The notes under the pieces were generated by a model. The model saw only the letters and a list, made by a program, of their open reading frames with translations. It did not search any database and was not told the DNA's origin. Source: Cellulosimicrobium terreum (GTDB lineage: Bacteria > Actinomycetota > Actinomycetes > Actinomycetales > Cellulomonadaceae). Taken from it: DNA of 64,000 nucleotides. Made by a program: the position numbers and the translations under genes. Location of the stretch: assembly GCA_014803435.1 (NCBI GenBank), contig JACYFD010000006.1, positions 301,715 through 365,714 on the forward strand, read 5' to 3'. How positions within the stretch are numbered: the first letter of the stretch is position 1; each line of letters opens with the position of its first letter. Positions 55,498 through 64,000 of this stretch are shown here, in pieces.

Positions 55498-56724
55498 CTA
55501 GATGCCCGGCAGCGCGAGCATCTGGTCCAGCGCCACGCGCGCCCAGTGCGCGTCGTCGGCGTCCACGACGATCCGGTTCACGACGCGGCCCGCGACGAGC
55601 GACTCCATCGTCCAGACGAGGTGCGGCAGGTCGATCCGGTTCATGGTCGAGCAGAAGCACACCGTCGAGTCGAGGTAGTGCACCTGCTTGTCGGGGTGCG
55701 CCCGGGCGACGCGGCGCACGAGGTTGAGCTCCGTGCCGATCGCCCACGACGAGCCGGGCTCCGCGGCGTCGAGCGTCTGGATGATGAACTCCGTGGACCC
55801 GACGAGGTCCGCCGCCGTGACGACCTCGTTCTTGCACTCCGGGTGCACCAGCACGTTCACGTCCGGCACCGCGGCACGGATGTCGCTCACGTTCTTCGCG
55901 GAGAAGCGACCGTGCACCGAGCAGTGCCCGCGCCACAGGATCATCCGCGCGTCGCGCAGCTGCGCGTCGGTGAGCCCGCCGTTCGGCTTGCGCGGGTCGA
56001 ACACGACGCAGTCGTCCAGCGACATCGCGAGGTTGAGCACCGCGGTGTTGCGGCCCAGGTGCTGGTCGGGCAGGAAGAGCACCTTGCCGGTGTCGGGGCC
56101 CCCGCCGGCAGAGTTCGCCTTGTCGAACGCCCAGCGCAGCGCGACCTCCGCGTTCGACGACGTGCACACCGTCCCGCCGTGACGCCCCGTGAAGGCCTTG
56201 ATCGAGGCGGCCGAGTTCATGTACGTCACGGGGATCGTCGAGCCGGCGATGCCGACCTCCTCGAGCACGTCCCACGCGTCCTCGACCTGGTCGATCGCGG
56301 CCATGTCGGCCATCGAGCAGCCCGCGGCGAGGTCGGGCAGGACGACCTGCTGCGCGTCGGACGTGAGGATGTCCGCGCTCTCGGCCATGAAGTGCACGCC
56401 GCAGAAGACGATGTACTCCGCCTCAGGCCGCGCCGCGGCCTCGCGCGCGAGCTTGAAGGAGTCGCCGGTGACGTCGGCGAAGTCGATGACCTCGTCCCGC
56501 TGGTAGTGGTGGCCGAGGACGAACGCCCGCTCGCCCAGCGCCGCGCGCGCCGCTCGGGCGCGCTCCACGAGGTCGGGGTCGCTCGGCGCGGGGAGGTCGC
56601 CGACGCACTCGACGCCGCGCTCCGAGGCGAGGTCGCGACCCTGGCCCAGCAGGAGCAGGGCGGAGGGGTTCGGCTCGACGAAGCCGCCGCGCGTGGTGTC
56701 CAGCAAGGTGCTACCAGTGCTCAC
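55498..56724 (-). CDS. nadA: Quinolinate synthase
   Basis: 408-aa [4Fe-4S] enzyme condensing iminoaspartate and dihydroxyacetone phosphate to quinolinate. Cluster cysteines appear in IVFCGVHFMAESAD, VHPECKNEVVTAA and STVCFCSTMNRID. Other motifs: VLGHHYQRDEVIDFAD and LFLPDQHLGRN. GTG 56724 has GGGAG 9 bases upstream; a GTG at 56742 is also possible. Neither nadB nor nadC lies next to it, unlike in many genomes. It diverges from the glycerate kinase gene. ErpA in this window may help supply Fe-S clusters. Confidence 0.95.
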   Translation of the reverse strand: MSTGSTLLDTTRGGFVEPNPSALLLLGQGRDLASERGVECVGDLPAPSDPDLVERARAARAALGERAFVLGHHYQRDEVIDFADVTGDSFKLAREAAARPEAEYIVFCGVHFMAESADILTSDAQQVVLPDLAAGCSMADMAAIDQVEDAWDVLEEVGIAGSTIPVTYMNSAASIKAFTGRHGGTVCTSSNAEVALRWAFDKANSAGGGPDTGKVLFLPDQHLGRNTAVLNLAMSLDDCVVFDPRKPNGGLTDAQLRDARMILWRGHCSVHGRFSAKNVSDIRAAVPDVNVLVHPECKNEVVTAADLVGSTEFIIQTLDAAEPGSSWAIGTELNLVRRVARAHPDKQVHYLDSTVCFCSTMNRIDLPHLVWTMESLVAGRVVNRIVVDADDAHWARVALDQMLALPGI

Positions 56725-56788
56725 GGGACCATGCTCCCACACGGGCGCGGGACCGTGGCAGGGCTTTCAGCCCTGGCACAATCCCCGC

Positions 56789-58015
56789 ATGCGCGTCCTC
56801 GTCGCCGGCACGACCGGCCCCGCCCTGCCCGACGGCGCGTGGTCGGCACTGCCCGACGGCGCGTGGCCGGCCCGACGGGACGGCCCACCCGCACCCGGCG
56901 GGGCGTCGTCGCCCCACGACGTCGCGCGGTGGTGGTCTGCCACGCCCACGGACGCCACGGTCGAGGCCGCGACGCTGGCGGCCGGGGGACCGGGGTTCCT
57001 CGACGCGCTCGCGGGCGTCGCGCCCGAGGTGCTCGCCGCGGTCGTGCCGGGGAGCCACGGCGTGGACGTGCCGGTCGCGGTCCGGCGGGACGAGCGCACG
57101 GGGACCGTCTACGCCGACGCCTCGCAGGTCCCGGCGCTCGCCGAGGACATCGAACCTGCCGGACCCGACGAACCTGCCGGACCCGCCGACGGGCGCGGCC
57201 CGACAGCGGTCCGGTCGTCCGCCGCTCTCGGTCACCTGCTCGCCCTGTCGGCGGACGCGGCCCGCACCCCGCAGGGGCGCCCGGGTCGCGTCGTGCTCGC
57301 CACCGGGGGAGCGCGGAGCCACGACGCCGGGCAGGGGTTGATCCGCGCCCTGGCCGGCGCGACCGGCCCGCGACCGGCGGCCGACGCACTGGCGGCGGCA
57401 CGTTCCGCGCTGGGCGGCGTGCACCTCGTCGCCGCGGTCGCCACCGACGCCCCGCTGCTCGGGCTGCACGGCGCGAGCGCAGCGCTCGCGGCCCACGGTA
57501 CGGGCGACGTCGTCGCGCAGGACCTGGAGCGTGCGCTCGGTGCCTTCGCGCACGACGTCGCGTCGGCCGTCGCGACGCTGGAGGGCCTCCCGACGGGCGG
57601 GGGGCTCGCGGGCCGGGACCTGCTCGGCACGTCGTCGTCCCGCCGGCTCGCGCAGCTGCCAGGGGCCGGCAGCGGCGGTGGGACGGGCTTCGCCGTCGCG
57701 GCGCTCGGCGGGCGGCTCGTCCCGGCGCTGCGCCTGCTCGCCGACGACGTCGGGCTCGACGCCCGGATCAGCGCCTGCGACCTCGTGGTCGTGGTGACGG
57801 ACGAGCTCGGGCCGCACGAGCTCGGCGAGGGGACGGTGCGCGAGGTCGCGCGCCGCGCCGCCGCGTTCGCCGTGCCGGTCGTCGTGGTCGGGCGGAGCGT
57901 CGCCGCCGGGCGGCGCGAGCAGGCCGCGGCGGGGATCAGCGGCGCGTACGCCTGGGGCGCGACGCCGCCGCGTGCGCTCGTCGAGCGTGTCGCGCGCACG
58001 TGGTCGCGCACCTGA
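56789..58015 (+). CDS. Glycerate kinase family protein
   Basis: 408 aa, two-domain GlxK-like fold. Recognisable segments: RVVLATGGARSHDAGQGLIR (kinase loop), LAAHGTGDVV and LPGAGSGGGTGFAVAALGGR (phosphate binding), and DLVVVVTDELGPHELGEGTV near the C-terminus. The first 60 residues contain a tandem PDGAW repeat (LPDGAWSALPDGAW) from duplicated DNA. The mycobacterial equivalent at this position (Rv2205c) is also glycerate-kinase-like. ATG 56789 follows CACAAT by 6 bases. If active it would phosphorylate glycerate for glycolysis or photorespiratory-type recycling; substrate unproven. Confidence 0.85.
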   Translation: MRVLVAGTTGPALPDGAWSALPDGAWPARRDGPPAPGGASSPHDVARWWSATPTDATVEAATLAAGGPGFLDALAGVAPEVLAAVVPGSHGVDVPVAVRRDERTGTVYADASQVPALAEDIEPAGPDEPAGPADGRGPTAVRSSAALGHLLALSADAARTPQGRPGRVVLATGGARSHDAGQGLIRALAGATGPRPAADALAAARSALGGVHLVAAVATDAPLLGLHGASAALAAHGTGDVVAQDLERALGAFAHDVASAVATLEGLPTGGGLAGRDLLGTSSSRRLAQLPGAGSGGGTGFAVAALGGRLVPALRLLADDVGLDARISACDLVVVVTDELGPHELGEGTVREVARRAAAFAVPVVVVGRSVAAGRREQAAAGISGAYAWGATPPRALVERVARTWSRT

Positions 58016-58044
58016 CGCGCTCGTGGCGGACCGACCGCGGTCCG

Positions 58045-58473
58045 TCAGCCGAGGTCGACGGACCCGTCGGCGCGCACGGACCACGCCGGGTTGTGGGCGA
58101 TCTCCCACACGAGCCCGTTCGGGTCCGCGACGTGCGCGTGGAAGACGCCGCCGAACTCGCCCTCCTGCGGGTCCTTGCGGACGACCCCGCCCGCGGCGGT
58201 CATGCGGCCGACCAGCTCCGTGACCGCGGCCCGCGAGCCGACGTTGTGCGAGAGCGTGAGACCGGTCACGCTCGGCGCTCGCCCCGGGTCGCCCTGGTCG
58301 CGGACGAACGTCGACTCCTCGAAGAAGCCGATCAGCTGCCCTGCGGCCGAGCGGTAGAAGACGATCTCGCCGGGGACGTCGAGCTGGGGGCTCCAGCCCA
58401 AGGCGCCGTAGAAGCGCCGGGCGGCGTCGAGGTCGCGCGTCGCGACGGTGATGAGGTGCAGCTCCTGGTCCAT
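58045..58473 (-). CDS. VOC family (glyoxalase-like) protein
   Basis: 142 aa. Segments: DQELHLITVATRDLDAARRF, FYGALGWSPQLDVPGEIVFY and FGGVFHAHVADPNGLVWEI with the typical C-terminal Glu. ATG 58473 has GAGAGG 7 bases upstream. Sequence suggests a lactoylglutathione-lyase-like or dioxygenase-like binding protein; no catalysis can be assigned. It lies between the convergent glycerate kinase and the divergent erpA. Confidence 0.85.
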   Translation of the reverse strand: MDQELHLITVATRDLDAARRFYGALGWSPQLDVPGEIVFYRSAAGQLIGFFEESTFVRDQGDPGRAPSVTGLTLSHNVGSRAAVTELVGRMTAAGGVVRKDPQEGEFGGVFHAHVADPNGLVWEIAHNPAWSVRADGSVDLG

Positions 58474-58535
58474 GTCCGCCTCTCGTCGCACGGGGTCTCG
58501 ACGCTACGGCATCCGTGAGATCGCCGACTGCGTCG

Positions 58536-58620
58536 TAGACTCGGGAACACGACCGGCACGCGTGGTGTTGACGACCTGAGAAGCCGGCCACCACCGGGGC
58601 ACACGTGCCCCCGACAGCGC
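58536..58620 (+). promoter_or_regulatory. Promoter and leader of erpA
   Basis: TAGACT at 58536-58541 is a likely -10 box, giving a leader of about 80 bases. A small hairpin GGGGCA/TGCCCC (58596-58611, CACG loop) lies 19 bases before the ATG. The SD is GGAGACGAG. The hairpin does not cover the SD. Confidence 0.5.
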
Positions 58621-58629
58621 GGAGACGAG

Positions 58630-58980
58630 ATGAGCGAGACCACCGAGATTGCCACCCACGGCGTCAACATGACCGACGTGGCCGCGGACAAGGTCCGCAC
58701 CCTGCTCGAGCAGGAGGGCCGCGACGACCTTCGACTGCGCGTCGCGGTGCAGCCCGGCGGCTGTTCCGGCCTGATCTACCAGCTCTACTTCGACGAGCGC
58801 CTGCTCGAGGGCGACGCCCTGCGTGACTACGAGGGCGTCGAGGTCGTCGTGGACAAGATGAGCGTCCCCTACCTCGAGGGCGCGACGATCGACTTCGCCG
58901 ACACGATCGAGAAGCAGGGCTTCACGATCGACAACCCGAACGCGGGCAGCGCCTGCGCGTGCGGCGGCTCCTTCAGCTGA
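58630..58980 (+). CDS. erpA: Iron-sulfur cluster insertion protein ErpA
   Basis: 116-aa A-type Fe-S carrier. The three ligand cysteines are Cys45 (QPGGCSGLIYQ) and Cys109/Cys111 (SACACGGSFS). It hands [4Fe-4S] or [2Fe-2S] clusters to enzymes such as nadA and lipA, both of which are in this window. The ATG at 58630 follows the SD GGAGACGAG closely. The gene is followed by a strong terminator. Mycobacteria keep it (Rv2204c) next to the glycerate kinase-like gene. Confidence 0.95.
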   Translation: MSETTEIATHGVNMTDVAADKVRTLLEQEGRDDLRLRVAVQPGGCSGLIYQLYFDERLLEGDALRDYEGVEVVVDKMSVPYLEGATIDFADTIEKQGFTIDNPNAGSACACGGSFS

Positions 58981-59007
58981 CCGCCTCGATTCGCAACCAG
59001 CACCGGC

Positions 59008-59040
59008 CGAGCCCGGCACCCGTCACGGGTGCCGGGCTCG
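59008..59040 (+). terminator. Strong hairpin terminator after erpA
   Basis: A perfect 15-bp stem from 59008-59022 to 59026-59040 with a 3-base loop (TCA), followed by TTCC. Confidence 0.85.
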
Positions 59041-59110
59041 TTCCGTCCGTCCCTGGCCCGCTCGCCCGCGCACCCCGGTCCGTCACCGGCCCGGCGGGGC
59101 CGACGCCGCT

Positions 59111-60259
59111 TCAGGGACCGAGGTCGACACCCAGTGCCGCGCGGACGCGCGCGACCGCCCCGGGCAGGACGGCAAGGAGGCGGTCGACGTCGTCCGAGGT
59201 GGTCGCGCGGTCGAGCGCGACCCGGACGTTGCCCTGCGTGAGTGCTCCCATCGCCGCGAGGACGTGCGACGGCTCGAGCGTGCTCGACGTGCAGGCCGAA
59301 CCCGAGCCGACCGCGATCCCGTCACGGTCCAGCTCGGTCAGCAGCGCCTCACCGTCGACGTACAGGAACGAGAACGTGACGACGTGAGGCAGCCGGTCGT
59401 CCGGGTCCCCGACGACCTCGACGTCGGGGAGCAGGGCGACCCGGGAGCGGATGCGGTCCACGAGCGCGCGTCGTCGTGCGGCCTGCGCCGCCGCGTCGGC
59501 CAGCACGGCCTGGAGCCCGACGGCGGCGGAGAAGGCCGCCGGCACGCTCACCCCGCCGGGGGCGAAGGGGTCGGCGTCCTCGGGATAGGGGCTGCGGCGT
59601 CGGGCGCGCGACCGGATCGCGAGGACGCCGACGCCCGGAGCCGCGCCCCAGTCGCCGGGGTCGGCCGCGATCGCGTCCCAGGCACCCGGCACCGGCACGT
59701 GCCCCACGGCCGCGCCCGCGTCCACCAGCAACGGGGTCCCGGTGTCGCGGAGCCCGGCGTGGACGGTGTCGACCGGCTGCAGGGTCCCGACCTCGCCGTT
59801 GGCGAGCTGCAGCGCGACGAGAGCGGTGCCTGGTCCCGTGCCGGCCGCGACCATCGCGGCGGCGTCGACCCGTCCGGTCCGGTCGACGGGCACGACCTCA
59901 CGCTCGAGGTCGCCGTGCTCGGCCGCGGCCAGGACCGCGGCACGCTCGACCGCACCGACGACGACGCGGCGGCCCACGCGCCGTCGTCCTGCGGCCAGAG
60001 CGGCCACCGCGGTGTGCAGCGACGCGGTGTGCGACCCGGTGAGGTGGACCTCCTCGGTCCGCGCACCGAGCCCGGCAGCGAGGGCCTCGCGCGCGCCGTC
60101 GAGCAGGACGCGGGCGCGACGGCCCTCGGCGTGCAGGCGGCGCGGGTCCGCCCAGCCGTCGTCGAGCGCCTGCAGGAACGCCTCGCGGGCGCGGGGGTGC
60201 CAGGGGGCGCGGCCCCCGTTGTCCAGGTAGAGCCGCGCGGGACGGGTGGTGTGCGTCAC
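59111..60259 (-). CDS. Cysteine desulfurase-like protein lacking the PLP lysine
   Basis: 382-aa class V aminotransferase fold. Cys323 in GIAVGSGSACTSSTLEPSH matches the persulfide cysteine, and Asp180 (LLVDAGAAVGHVPV) matches the PLP-ring aspartate. The segment expected to be SAHK is DPGD (Asp200-Asp203) in AAADPGDWGAAPGVGV-like context: the PLP lysine is replaced by Asp203, so normal desulfurase activity is unlikely. GTG 60259 has AGGAG 6 bases upstream. The gene diverges from ctaC across a promoter region. Homologues in other actinobacteria near ctaC may share the change, but I could not check. Confidence 0.75.
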   Translation of the reverse strand: MTHTTRPARLYLDNGGRAPWHPRAREAFLQALDDGWADPRRLHAEGRRARVLLDGAREALAAGLGARTEEVHLTGSHTASLHTAVAALAAGRRRVGRRVVVGAVERAAVLAAAEHGDLEREVVPVDRTGRVDAAAMVAAGTGPGTALVALQLANGEVGTLQPVDTVHAGLRDTGTPLLVDAGAAVGHVPVPGAWDAIAADPGDWGAAPGVGVLAIRSRARRRSPYPEDADPFAPGGVSVPAAFSAAVGLQAVLADAAAQAARRRALVDRIRSRVALLPDVEVVGDPDDRLPHVVTFSFLYVDGEALLTELDRDGIAVGSGSACTSSTLEPSHVLAAMGALTQGNVRVALDRATTSDDVDRLLAVLPGAVARVRAALGVDLGP

Positions 60260-60641
60260 AGGTGCTCCTGGCTCGGGCGGTACGGGTGTCGGCTCGACGG
60301 GGACCTGACGCCCGGCAGGTCCGGCCGGGGTCGTGGAGCCGCACGATCTCGCGAGTCCGGCGGTTCCGCCGCGCGGGCACGAGTCGTACCCGGCACGCTA
60401 CCGCGCGGCACCGGTCGGACCGCTTCAGGAGCCCTGACCAGCAAGGATCTGACAGTCGCGCCCGCACTGTGCCGAACCGGGCGGGGAAGTGGCCCGGGTG
60501 TGCGACATGTCGCGCCCGGCAGGCGCGCCCGAGGGCACGCGGCGCGTGATCGCGCGCTAGGCTTCGTGTGTCGAGGACGAAGGTTCTGTGCTGGGCCCGT
60601 GGAGACGGGTCGGTTGCAGGACGTGACGTGAAAGGCCCCCC
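60260..60641 (+). promoter_or_regulatory. Intergenic region with promoter and palindrome upstream of ctaC
   Basis: About 380 bp without a convincing gene. TAGGCT at 60558-60563 is a likely -10 for ctaC with a leader of about 70 bases. The palindrome GCGACATGTCGC at 60502-60513 lies about 50 bp upstream of that element; its core CGACATGTCG is identical to the one upstream of the STAS gene. The first 100 bases contain no recognised signal other than the desulfurase-like gene's SD. Confidence 0.45.
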
Positions 60642-61562
60642 TTGCACTCGCAACCCCCAAGCCGCACACGGCGCACCATCCTGCGGGCGACGGCACTCGC
60701 CGTCGCCGTAGCGGCGGTCGCGTCCGGCTGCGCAAGCGACACCGTCCAGCGCGGGTACCTGCCCGGATACGACGACGGTGAGGTGACCGACCAGACCGCC
60801 AGGATCACGTCCTTGTGGAACGGCTCGTGGATCGCCGCACTCATCGTCGGCGTCATCACGTGGGGCCTGATGCTCTGGTGCATCGCGGCCTACCGCAAGC
60901 GCAAGGACGACCACGTGCTGCCGGTCCAGACCCGGTACCACCTGCCGCTCGAGATCATGTACACGGCCGTGCCGATCCTCATGGTGCTCGTGCTGTTCGT
61001 CTACACCGACCGTGACATGGGGGCGATCCTCGACAAGTCGGCGGAGCCCGACCACACGGTCCAGGTCGTCGGCAAGCAGTGGAGCTGGGACTTCAACTAC
61101 GTCGACGAGGACGTGTACGAGTCCGGTGAGCAGGTCGCCGACGTCGCGGACACGTTGACGGAGGACGCCGCGATCGACGGCGCGCCCGGCACGTCCGAGG
61201 AGCTGCCGACCCTCTACCTGCCCGTCGACGAGACGGTGCAGTTCGAGCTCGAGTCGCGGGACGTCATCCACTCGTTCTGGATCCCCGCGTTCCTGTTCAA
61301 GATGGACATGATCCCGCACCGGACGAACACGTTCCAGGTCACGCCGACCCGCGAGGGCGTCTACGCCGGCAAGTGCGCCGAACTCTGCGGCGAGCACCAC
61401 TCGGGCATGCTGTTCAACGTCAAGGTCGTCGACCGTGCCGAGTACGACGCGCAGATGGAGGCGCTCCGGGCCAAGGGTCAGGACGGCCAGCTCCCCGTCG
61501 AGGGGTACAGCCGTCAGCAGGACCCGCAGCCCGCCGCTGCAACCACGGAGGGTGAGCACTGA
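60642..61562 (+). CDS. ctaC: Cytochrome c oxidase subunit II (aa3), lipoprotein
   Basis: 306 aa. A signal peptide with lipobox (VASGC, Cys30) predicts a lipid-anchored N-terminus. Two helices ([18 protein letters not shown] and [18 protein letters not shown]) precede the CuA domain: the ligands lie in [18 protein letters not shown] and [14 protein letters not shown]. An actinobacterial insertion (about residues 155-190, acidic) is present. The start is TTG 60642 with AAAGG about 8 bases upstream; no ATG or GTG in frame gives a complete signal peptide. It accepts electrons from the cytochrome bcc complex, whose genes are not visible here. Confidence 0.94.
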   Translation: MHSQPPSRTRRTILRATALAVAVAAVASGCASDTVQRGYLPGYDDGEVTDQTARITSLWNGSWIAALIVGVITWGLMLWCIAAYRKRKDDHVLPVQTRYHLPLEIMYTAVPILMVLVLFVYTDRDMGAILDKSAEPDHTVQVVGKQWSWDFNYVDEDVYESGEQVADVADTLTEDAAIDGAPGTSEELPTLYLPVDETVQFELESRDVIHSFWIPAFLFKMDMIPHRTNTFQVTPTREGVYAGKCAELCGEHHSGMLFNVKVVDRAEYDAQMEALRAKGQDGQLPVEGYSRQQDPQPAAATTEGEH

Positions 61563-63391
61563 TGGTCGCGCAGGTTGAGCAGATCCCCGGTCTGGCGCCC
61601 GGTCGCCAGACCCTGGGACGGACCGTCATCAAGTGGGTGACGTCCACCGACCACAAGACGATCGGGTACATGTACCTGATCACGTCGTTCATCTTCTTCT
61701 GCATCGGTGGCCTGATGGCCCTCGTGATCCGTGCGGAGCTCTTCGAGCCCGGGATCCAGATCGTGCAGAGCAAGGACCAGTACAACCAGCTCTTCACGAT
61801 GCACGGCACGATCATGCTGCTGCTGTTCGCGACCCCGCTCTTCGCCGGGTTCGCGAACGTCATCATGCCGCTGCAGATCGGCGCCCCTGACGTCGCGTTC
61901 CCGCGCCTGAACATGTTCGCGTACTGGCTCTACCTCTTCGGCGGTCTCATCGCCTCGGCCGGGTTCTTCACGCCCCAGGGCGCGGCGTCGTTCGGATGGT
62001 TCGCCTACGCACCGTTGTCCAACACGACGTTCAGTCCAGGGCTCGGGGGAGACCTCTGGGTGTTCGGGCTCGCGCTCGCCGGGTTCGGCACGATCCTCGG
62101 TGCGGTCAACTTCATCACCACGATCATCACCATGCGTGCGCCCGGAATGACGATGTTCCGGATGCCGATCTTCGCGTGGAACACGCTGGTGACGAGCCTG
62201 CTCGTGCTCATGGCCTTCCCGCCCCTCGCCGCGGCGCTGTTCGCGCTGGGCGCGGACCGCCGCCTCGGGGCCCAGGTGTTCAACCCGGAGAACGGCGGCG
62301 CCATCCTCTGGCAGCACCTGTTCTGGTTCTTCGGCCACCCCGAGGTGTACATCATCGCGCTGCCGTTCTTCGGCATCGTGACCGAGATCCTGCCGGTGTT
62401 CAGCCGCAAGCCGATCTTCGGCTACAAGGGCCTCGTGTACGCGACGATCGCGATCGCGGCGCTCTCCGTGACCGTCTGGGCGCACCACATGTACGTGACC
62501 GGCGCCGTGCTCCTGCCGTTCTTCGCGTTCATGACCATGCTCATCGCGGTCCCGACCGGTGTGAAGTTCTTCAACTGGATCGGCACGATGTGGCGCGGCA
62601 AGCTCACGTTCGAGACACCGATGCTGTGGTCGATCGGCTTCCTCGTGACGTTCCTCTTCGGCGGACTGACGGGCATCATCCTGTCCAGCCCCGCGCTCGA
62701 CTTCTCGCTCTCCGACTCGTACTTCGTGGTCGCGCACTTCCACTACGTGGTCTTCGGCACCGTCGTCTTCGCGATGTTCGCCGGCTTCTACTTCTGGTGG
62801 CCCAAGTTCACGGGCCGGATGCTCAACGAGCGGCTCGGCAAGATCCACTTCTGGTTGCTGTTCATCGGCTTCCACACCACGTTCCTGATCCAGCACTGGC
62901 TCGGCGTCGAGGGCATGCCGCGGCGCTACGCGGACTACGGTCCGTCGGACGGCTTCACCTGGGAGAACCAGGTGTCGACGGTCGGCGCCTTCATCCTCGC
63001 CGCGTCGACGCTGCCGTTCCTCTGGAACGTCTACACGACCTGGCGCAACGCGCCCAAGGTCGAGGTCGACGACCCCTGGGGCTACGGCCGCTCGCTCGAG
63101 TGGGCGACCTCCTGCCCGCCGCCGCGGCACAACTTCACGTCGCTGCCGCGCATCCGCTCCGAGTCGCCGGCCTTCGACCTGCACCACCCCGAGGTCGCGG
63201 CCATGGATCACGCGGAACCCAGCCCGAACGTCCTCGAGCAGGTCTACGGCGAGGCCGACCGTCGCGGGGAGAAGAGCGTCGCCCTCGACCGCCTGAGCGG
63301 CGCCGAGGAGTCGAGCGGATCGACGACGACGGTGATCATCGACGAGCCCCGGCCGGGCTCGTCCGACGAGAGCGAGGGTGACGCGAAGTGA
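61562..63391 (+). CDS. ctaD: Cytochrome c oxidase subunit I (aa3)
   Basis: 609-aa core subunit with 12 helices. Heme and CuB ligands: [24 protein letters not shown] with the His-Tyr pair, WAHHMYVTG and [14 protein letters not shown]. The first part [17 protein letters not shown] is conserved. A hydrophilic tail of about 80 residues follows the last helix. The ATG shares one base with the ctaC stop (TGATG). It pumps protons while reducing oxygen to water. Confidence 0.97.
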   Translation: MVAQVEQIPGLAPGRQTLGRTVIKWVTSTDHKTIGYMYLITSFIFFCIGGLMALVIRAELFEPGIQIVQSKDQYNQLFTMHGTIMLLLFATPLFAGFANVIMPLQIGAPDVAFPRLNMFAYWLYLFGGLIASAGFFTPQGAASFGWFAYAPLSNTTFSPGLGGDLWVFGLALAGFGTILGAVNFITTIITMRAPGMTMFRMPIFAWNTLVTSLLVLMAFPPLAAALFALGADRRLGAQVFNPENGGAILWQHLFWFFGHPEVYIIALPFFGIVTEILPVFSRKPIFGYKGLVYATIAIAALSVTVWAHHMYVTGAVLLPFFAFMTMLIAVPTGVKFFNWIGTMWRGKLTFETPMLWSIGFLVTFLFGGLTGIILSSPALDFSLSDSYFVVAHFHYVVFGTVVFAMFAGFYFWWPKFTGRMLNERLGKIHFWLLFIGFHTTFLIQHWLGVEGMPRRYADYGPSDGFTWENQVSTVGAFILAASTLPFLWNVYTTWRNAPKVEVDDPWGYGRSLEWATSCPPPRHNFTSLPRIRSESPAFDLHHPEVAAMDHAEPSPNVLEQVYGEADRRGEKSVALDRLSGAEESSGSTTTVIIDEPRPGSSDESEGDAK

Positions 63392-63786
63392 AGATCGAGT
63401 ACAAGCTCTTCCTCCTCGGAGCGCCCTTCTTCCTCGCCGCGGGCTTGGTGTACGCCTTCTGGAGCGGGTGGGAGCCCGTCGGCTCTGTCGCGATCATGCT
63501 CACGGCCGCGCTGGTCGCGATGATCGGTGGCTACCTGTGGCTGACCGCTCGCAGGATCGACGACCGTCCCGAGGACGACCCGGACGGGCTCATCGAACAG
63601 GGCGCGGGCGACCAGGGTGTCTACGCACCTTGGAGCTGGTGGCCGCTCGCCATCGGGTTCTCCGGCGCCGTGACGTTCCTCGGCCTCGCCATCGGTTGGT
63701 GGCTCGTCTACGTGGGCATCGCGTTCGGTGCGATCGCCCTCGTCGGCTGGGTCTTCGAGTTCTCCCGCGGGCAGCACGCGCACTGA
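63388..63786 (+). CDS. ctaF: Cytochrome c oxidase subunit IV (CtaF)
   Basis: 132-aa actinobacterial subunit with four helices: [60 protein letters not shown] and [20 protein letters not shown]. Between the second and third lies an acidic stretch ([20 protein letters not shown]) and PWSWWP. GTG 63388 overlaps the ctaD stop by 4 bases. It completes the ctaC-ctaD-ctaF operon. Confidence 0.94.
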   Translation: MKIEYKLFLLGAPFFLAAGLVYAFWSGWEPVGSVAIMLTAALVAMIGGYLWLTARRIDDRPEDDPDGLIEQGAGDQGVYAPWSWWPLAIGFSGAVTFLGLAIGWWLVYVGIAFGAIALVGWVFEFSRGQHAH

Positions 63787-63814
63787 TCCACATCGCCGTG
63801 CCGATCGGCGGCTG

Positions 63815-63862
63815 ACACACCACGGGCCCGGGCCTCCGCGAGGAGGACCCGGGCCCTGTGTC
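63815..63862 (+). terminator. Hairpin terminator after ctaF
   Basis: GGGCCCGGG (63824-63832) with CCCGGGCCC (63848-63856) and inner CCTCC/GGAGG, flanked by ACAC and GTGT that can extend the stem. Confidence 0.85.
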
Positions 63863-63952
63863 ATGCCCGCCTACCGAGGACGTCGCGCGGCACCTGTTCG
63901 TCACCGCGGACTGAGTCGTCGCGCCGGCACCGGGACCAGCACGGACGCCGAA

Positions 63953-64000
63953 CCCCGGGTCACCGCCCGATCAGCTCGTTGATCGGGTGGTGACCCGGGG
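63953..64000. terminator. Long hairpin at the right edge of the window
   Basis: CCCCGGGTCACC-G-CCCGATCA pairs with TGATCGGG-T-GGTGACCCGGGG around the loop GCTCGT, about 20 bp with one G-T wobble. On the minus strand the stem holds a TGA stop at 63960-63962 preceded by HHPINELIGR in frame, so it may overlap the 3' end of a gene to the right. Too little is visible to name it. Confidence 0.55.

Overview
The window is a very GC-rich, densely coding chromosomal segment of an actinobacterium. Codons end almost always in G or C, GTG starts are common, and stop/start overlaps of the GTGA and ATGA type are frequent. Polyphosphate glucokinase, the glnA2-glnE-glnA1 group, DUF3052, DUF3043 and DUF4191 proteins and an actinobacterial-type RNase P RNA support this. 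The gene mix suggests Micrococcales, perhaps the Cellulomonadaceae; that placement is inference. I see no prophage, insertion sequence, CRISPR array or replication origin.

Layout. 1-1744: 5' part of aceE (minus), then DUF3052 and an AhpE-type peroxiredoxin, and a tRNA-Val followed by about 560 bp of degraded-looking DNA. 2303-9389: a PolA-like polymerase, a Nif3-family protein, a coiled-coil protein whose zinc ribbon has lost its cysteines, a histidine phosphatase, YaaA, a tautomerase-like protein, rnpB and a DUF1990 protein. 9514-16682: pyridoxal kinase, PEP carboxylase, a STAS protein, polyphosphate glucokinase, methionine aminopeptidase and a cell-wall amidase. 16697-27969: panB-nadE, then glnA2-glnE, a Baeyer-Villiger-type monooxygenase, and glnA1 with a four-box GlnR operator upstream. 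27973-33600: DUF4191, lipA, lipB, and a MarR regulator divergent from an MMPL exporter across a perfect 20-bp palindrome. 33788-45144: a Gfo/Idh/MocA oxidoreductase, a membrane-anchored pseudokinase-like protein, a TIGR01777 epimerase, the E2 and E3 subunits of a 2-oxoacid dehydrogenase, an isolated FkbH-ACP pair and leucyl aminopeptidase. 45265-55445: small membrane proteins, pyrD, a MocR/YczE divergent pair, an aldo/keto reductase, DUF3043, a dipeptidase, a VOC protein with an extra helical domain, a thioesterase, DUF3817 and a DJ-1/PfpI protein. 55498-64000: nadA, glycerate kinase, erpA, a cysteine-desulfurase homologue lacking the PLP lysine, and cytochrome oxidase genes ctaC-ctaD-ctaF.

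Functional themes. Lipoate metabolism is concentrated here: lipA and lipB make lipoyl groups, the E2 carries two lipoyl domains, lpdA reoxidises them, and aceE uses lipoyl E2. Nitrogen assimilation (two glutamine synthetases, the adenylyltransferase and a GlnR site) forms a second block. NAD synthesis is represented by nadA and nadE, and Fe-S biogenesis by erpA. From memory, much of the order (aceE, DUF3052, ahpE, Nif3, zinc-ribbon protein, phosphatase, panB, glnA2, glnE, glnA1, RDD, DUF4191, lipA, lipB, TIGR01777, dlaT, pepB, glycerate kinase-like, erpA, ctaC, ctaF) matches the Rv2241-Rv2199c region of Mycobacterium tuberculosis. The genes that interrupt this order (the monooxygenase, MarR/MMPL, FkbH-ACP, MocR/YczE) are therefore the likeliest accessory parts.

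Regulation. At least 19 genes have a TANNNT element exactly 6 or 7 bases before an ATG or GTG, the arrangement expected for leaderless mRNAs. I used it to choose many starts. Strong hairpin terminators separate several transcription units.
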